Below, in pieces: positions 53,389 through 54,934 of a stretch of 54,934 bases of DNA (positions are counted from its first letter, which is position 1; each line of letters begins with the position of its first letter). The notes under the pieces are model-generated. The model saw only the letters and a list, made by a program, of their open reading frames with translations, searched no databases and was not told the origin of the DNA. Origin of the DNA: Pseudomonas sp. (GTDB lineage Bacteria > Pseudomonadota > Gammaproteobacteria > Pseudomonadales > Pseudomonadaceae); NCBI GenBank assembly GCA_030699825.1, contig JAUYKV010000064.1:1-54934 (forward strand), in the 5' to 3' direction. Both the position numbers and the translations under genes were made by a program.

Positions 53389-54934
53389 ATGAGCAATTTT
53401 GTCGCTGTCATTAAAAGCCTTGTGGGTCAGGTATTCGTTGTCTCCCTCGATGGCCTCAAGCGGCAAGTGTTCGAAGGCGAGCGCCTGTTCCAGGGCGACC
53501 AGGTGGTGACCGCGTCCGGCGCTGCAGCGACCCTCGAGCTGGCCGATGGCGACGTCATCGATGTTACGGCGAACGGCAACTGGCAGGCCGCCGTAGCCCA
53601 AGCCCCGGAGCAGGTACAGACGACGCAAGCGCCCGCCTCCGAACTGGAACAAGCCATCGCCGCCGGCTTTGACCCGACAGCCGACCTCGAACCCACCGCC
53701 GCAGGCCCGGGCGCTGCAGGTGGCGCAGGTGGCGCGCCAGGTGGCGGTCACAGCTTCGTGATGCTGGACGAAACGGCTCAGCAGCTCGATCCGACGGTTG
53801 GGTTTGAGACTGACGGGCTGGGCATTGGCGACGCCGCACAAGATGAAATCCTCGGCTTGGCTGGGGACAGCTTTATCGACATCACCCCGCCCCCAGCCCC
53901 GGCCCTGACCCTGCTGGTCGACAGCGGCATAGCCGGCGACCTGATCACCAACAACGGCACTTACAGCGTCAGCGGCACCGAAGCCGGCGCCACCGTCGAA
54001 TACAGCACCAATGGCAGCGACTGGTCCACCACCGCGCCGACCGCAGAGGAAGGCGACAACACCATTTTCGTGCGCCAGACCGATGTCGCCGGCAACACCT
54101 CGGCCCCATCCAGCCTGAGCTTTACCCTCGACACCCTGGTCGAAGCACCGAGCATCACCCTGGATACCGACAGCGGCTCCAGCGACAGCGATGCCATCAG
54201 CAATACCGGCAGCTACAGCATCGGCAACCTCGAAGCCGGCGCCAGCGTCGAATACAGCACCGACGGCAGCGACTGGTCCACCACCGCGCCGACCGCCGAG
54301 GAAGGCGAAAACACCATCTTCGTGCGCCAGACCGATGTCGCCGGCAACACCTCGGCACCGTCCAGCCTGACCTTTACTTTGGATACTCAGGCGACCATCG
54401 CCATCGCCACCATCAGCGGCGACGATACCATCAATGCTGCCGAGACCGATGACGTCACCATCAGCGGCACCACCACCGGCGTCGATAACGGACAGATCGT
54501 CACCATCAAGGTCAACGGCAGCGAAGTCGGCACCGCCACGGTCGCCGACGGCACCTGGAGCCTGCCGAACGTCGATCTCAGCGGCCTCACCGACGGCACC
54601 CTGAACGTCACCGCCGAGGTCACCGACCTAGCCGGCAACCCGGCGAATGCAACGCGCGGCGTGGCTCTCGATGCCAGTGCAGTAGCAGGCACCGTCACCG
54701 TCAACAACATCACCGCTGACGATGTGATCAACGCCGCCGAAAGCAACCAAACCATCGCCGTCACCGGCACCGCCACTGGCGGCGATATCGCCGAAGGCGA
54801 TGCGGTGACCATGACCATCAACGGCACCGACTACGACACCACCGTCGATGCCGCGGGCAACTGGACCGTCAACGTAGCGGGCGGCGACCTGGCCAACGAC
54901 ACCGAGTTCGAGGTAGTCGTCAGCTCCAGCGATG
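53389..54934 (+). CDS. lapA: Large LapA-type repeat adhesin, 5' part (runs off the window)
   Basis: 515 complete codons are visible and the frame stays open to the window edge. The start MSNFVAVIKSLVGQVFVVSLDG is the retention-module N-terminus of Lap adhesins. TAAG at residues 103-106, before a Gly-rich linker, matches the LapG cleavage site. From about residue 165 come Ig-like repeats: two copies of an 84-residue unit (YSTNGSDWSTTAP...FVRQTDVAGNTSAP), then domains of the INAAE...VTxTxNG type. GGAG lies about 7 bp before ATG 53389. It is a cell-surface biofilm adhesin exported by LapEBC. The repeat region and RTX C-terminus are out of view. Confidence 0.92.
   Translation, partial: MSNFVAVIKSLVGQVFVVSLDGLKRQVFEGERLFQGDQVVTASGAAATLELADGDVIDVTANGNWQAAVAQAPEQVQTTQAPASELEQAIAAGFDPTADLEPTAAGPGAAGGAGGAPGGGHSFVMLDETAQQLDPTVGFETDGLGIGDAAQDEILGLAGDSFIDITPPPAPALTLLVDSGIAGDLITNNGTYSVSGTEAGATVEYSTNGSDWSTTAPTAEEGDNTIFVRQTDVAGNTSAPSSLSFTLDTLVEAPSITLDTDSGSSDSDAISNTGSYSIGNLEAGASVEYSTDGSDWSTTAPTAEEGENTIFVRQTDVAGNTSAPSSLTFTLDTQATIAIATISGDDTINAAETDDVTISGTTTGVDNGQIVTIKVNGSEVGTATVADGTWSLPNVDLSGLTDGTLNVTAEVTDLAGNPANATRGVALDASAVAGTVTVNNITADDVINAAESNQTIAVTGTATGGDIAEGDAVTMTINGTDYDTTVDAAGNWTVNVAGGDLANDTEFEVVVSSSD
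53998..54387 (+). repeat. 252-bp period coding repeat in lapA
   Basis: The segment 53998-54135 recurs at 54250-54387 with few mismatches (both begin GAATACAGCACC). The period is exactly 84 codons. The DNA-level identity suggests recent duplication or gene conversion. Confidence 0.85.

Noticed and set aside
53998..54387. Regular repeat suggestive of a CRISPR or tandem array
   Set aside because: The repeat is in frame, 252 bp long and encodes Ig-like adhesin domains; no short repeats with unique spacers occur anywhere in the window.

Overview
The window is bacterial chromosome with high GC content and dense coding. It almost certainly comes from a Pseudomonas. It carries the algU-mucABCD locus, the era-rnc-lepB-lepA block, the tctDE/opdH/tctCBA tricarboxylate system, an asrA-type Lon with an icp gene, a Lap-type adhesin with its type I secretion system, and many Pseudomonas REP/REPIN repeats. 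From memory, most of the gene order between about 7.5 kb and 47.6 kb follows P. aeruginosa PAO1 PA0780 down to PA0743, apart from a cmoAB insertion and an extra solute-binding protein gene. The species was not determined.

Layout. (1) 1-4.8 kb is an accessory segment: an IS5-type transposase remnant, a decayed REP-associated (Y1) transposase with its characteristic flanking repeats, a lone divergent SdhB paralogue, a Yip1-family membrane protein, a divergent MarR regulator and a cytochrome P450. (2) 4.8-14.3 kb: a GGDEF-EAL protein with a degenerate GGDEF site and a small coupled ORF, an AraC regulator (PruR position), heat-shock Lon AsrA behind a sigma-32-like promoter, the cysteine-peptidase inhibitor ICP, an unknown lipoprotein, and cmoA-cmoB for tRNA wobble-uridine modification. 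(3) 14.5-25.3 kb, all on the minus strand: algU-mucA-mucB-mucC-mucD, then lepA-lepB-DUF4845-rnc-era-recO-pdxJ. Two sigma-E/AlgU-type promoters lie upstream of algU. (4) 25.6-30 kb: nadB, convergent sdhE-ygfX, ygfZ and an HDOD protein. (5) 30.3-38.2 kb: the TctDE two-component system divergent from porin opdH, the TctCBA tripartite tricarboxylate transporter and an AbrB-family membrane protein. The control region between them holds a duplicated 74-bp three-hairpin unit and a perfect tandem repeat with 11-bp period that looks like a TctD operator. (6) 38.3-47.6 kb: ung, then an AraC activator divergent from a valine/isobutyrate-type catabolic cluster (mmsA, solute-binding protein, acyl-CoA dehydrogenase, crotonase, hydroxyisobutyryl-CoA hydrolase, mmsB). 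Direct repeats 21 bp apart next to the mmsA -10 fit a class II AraC activator. (7) 48-54.9 kb: lapC, lapB and lapE (minus strand), divergent from the 5' part of a very large LapA-type adhesin that runs off the window. The adhesin has an N-terminal retention module and a TAAG LapG-cleavage motif. FleQ-box-like sites lie between lapE and lapA.

The window is unusually rich in small palindromic repeats. Several families recur (REP/REPIN; a 'CGCTGTCGCGCAGCAAAC' element in five same-strand copies; a hairpin with compensatory base changes; a 'GTAGGATGGGT' palindrome in which two copies differ by complementary insertions in both arms). Every intergenic gap over 100 bp in the mms cluster is occupied by such elements. 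I found no CRISPR array, rRNA, tRNA or intact prophage. No wholly new protein system is evident. The strongest leads are the structured repeats, the tctD-opdH control region and the accessory SdhB/P450 segment.
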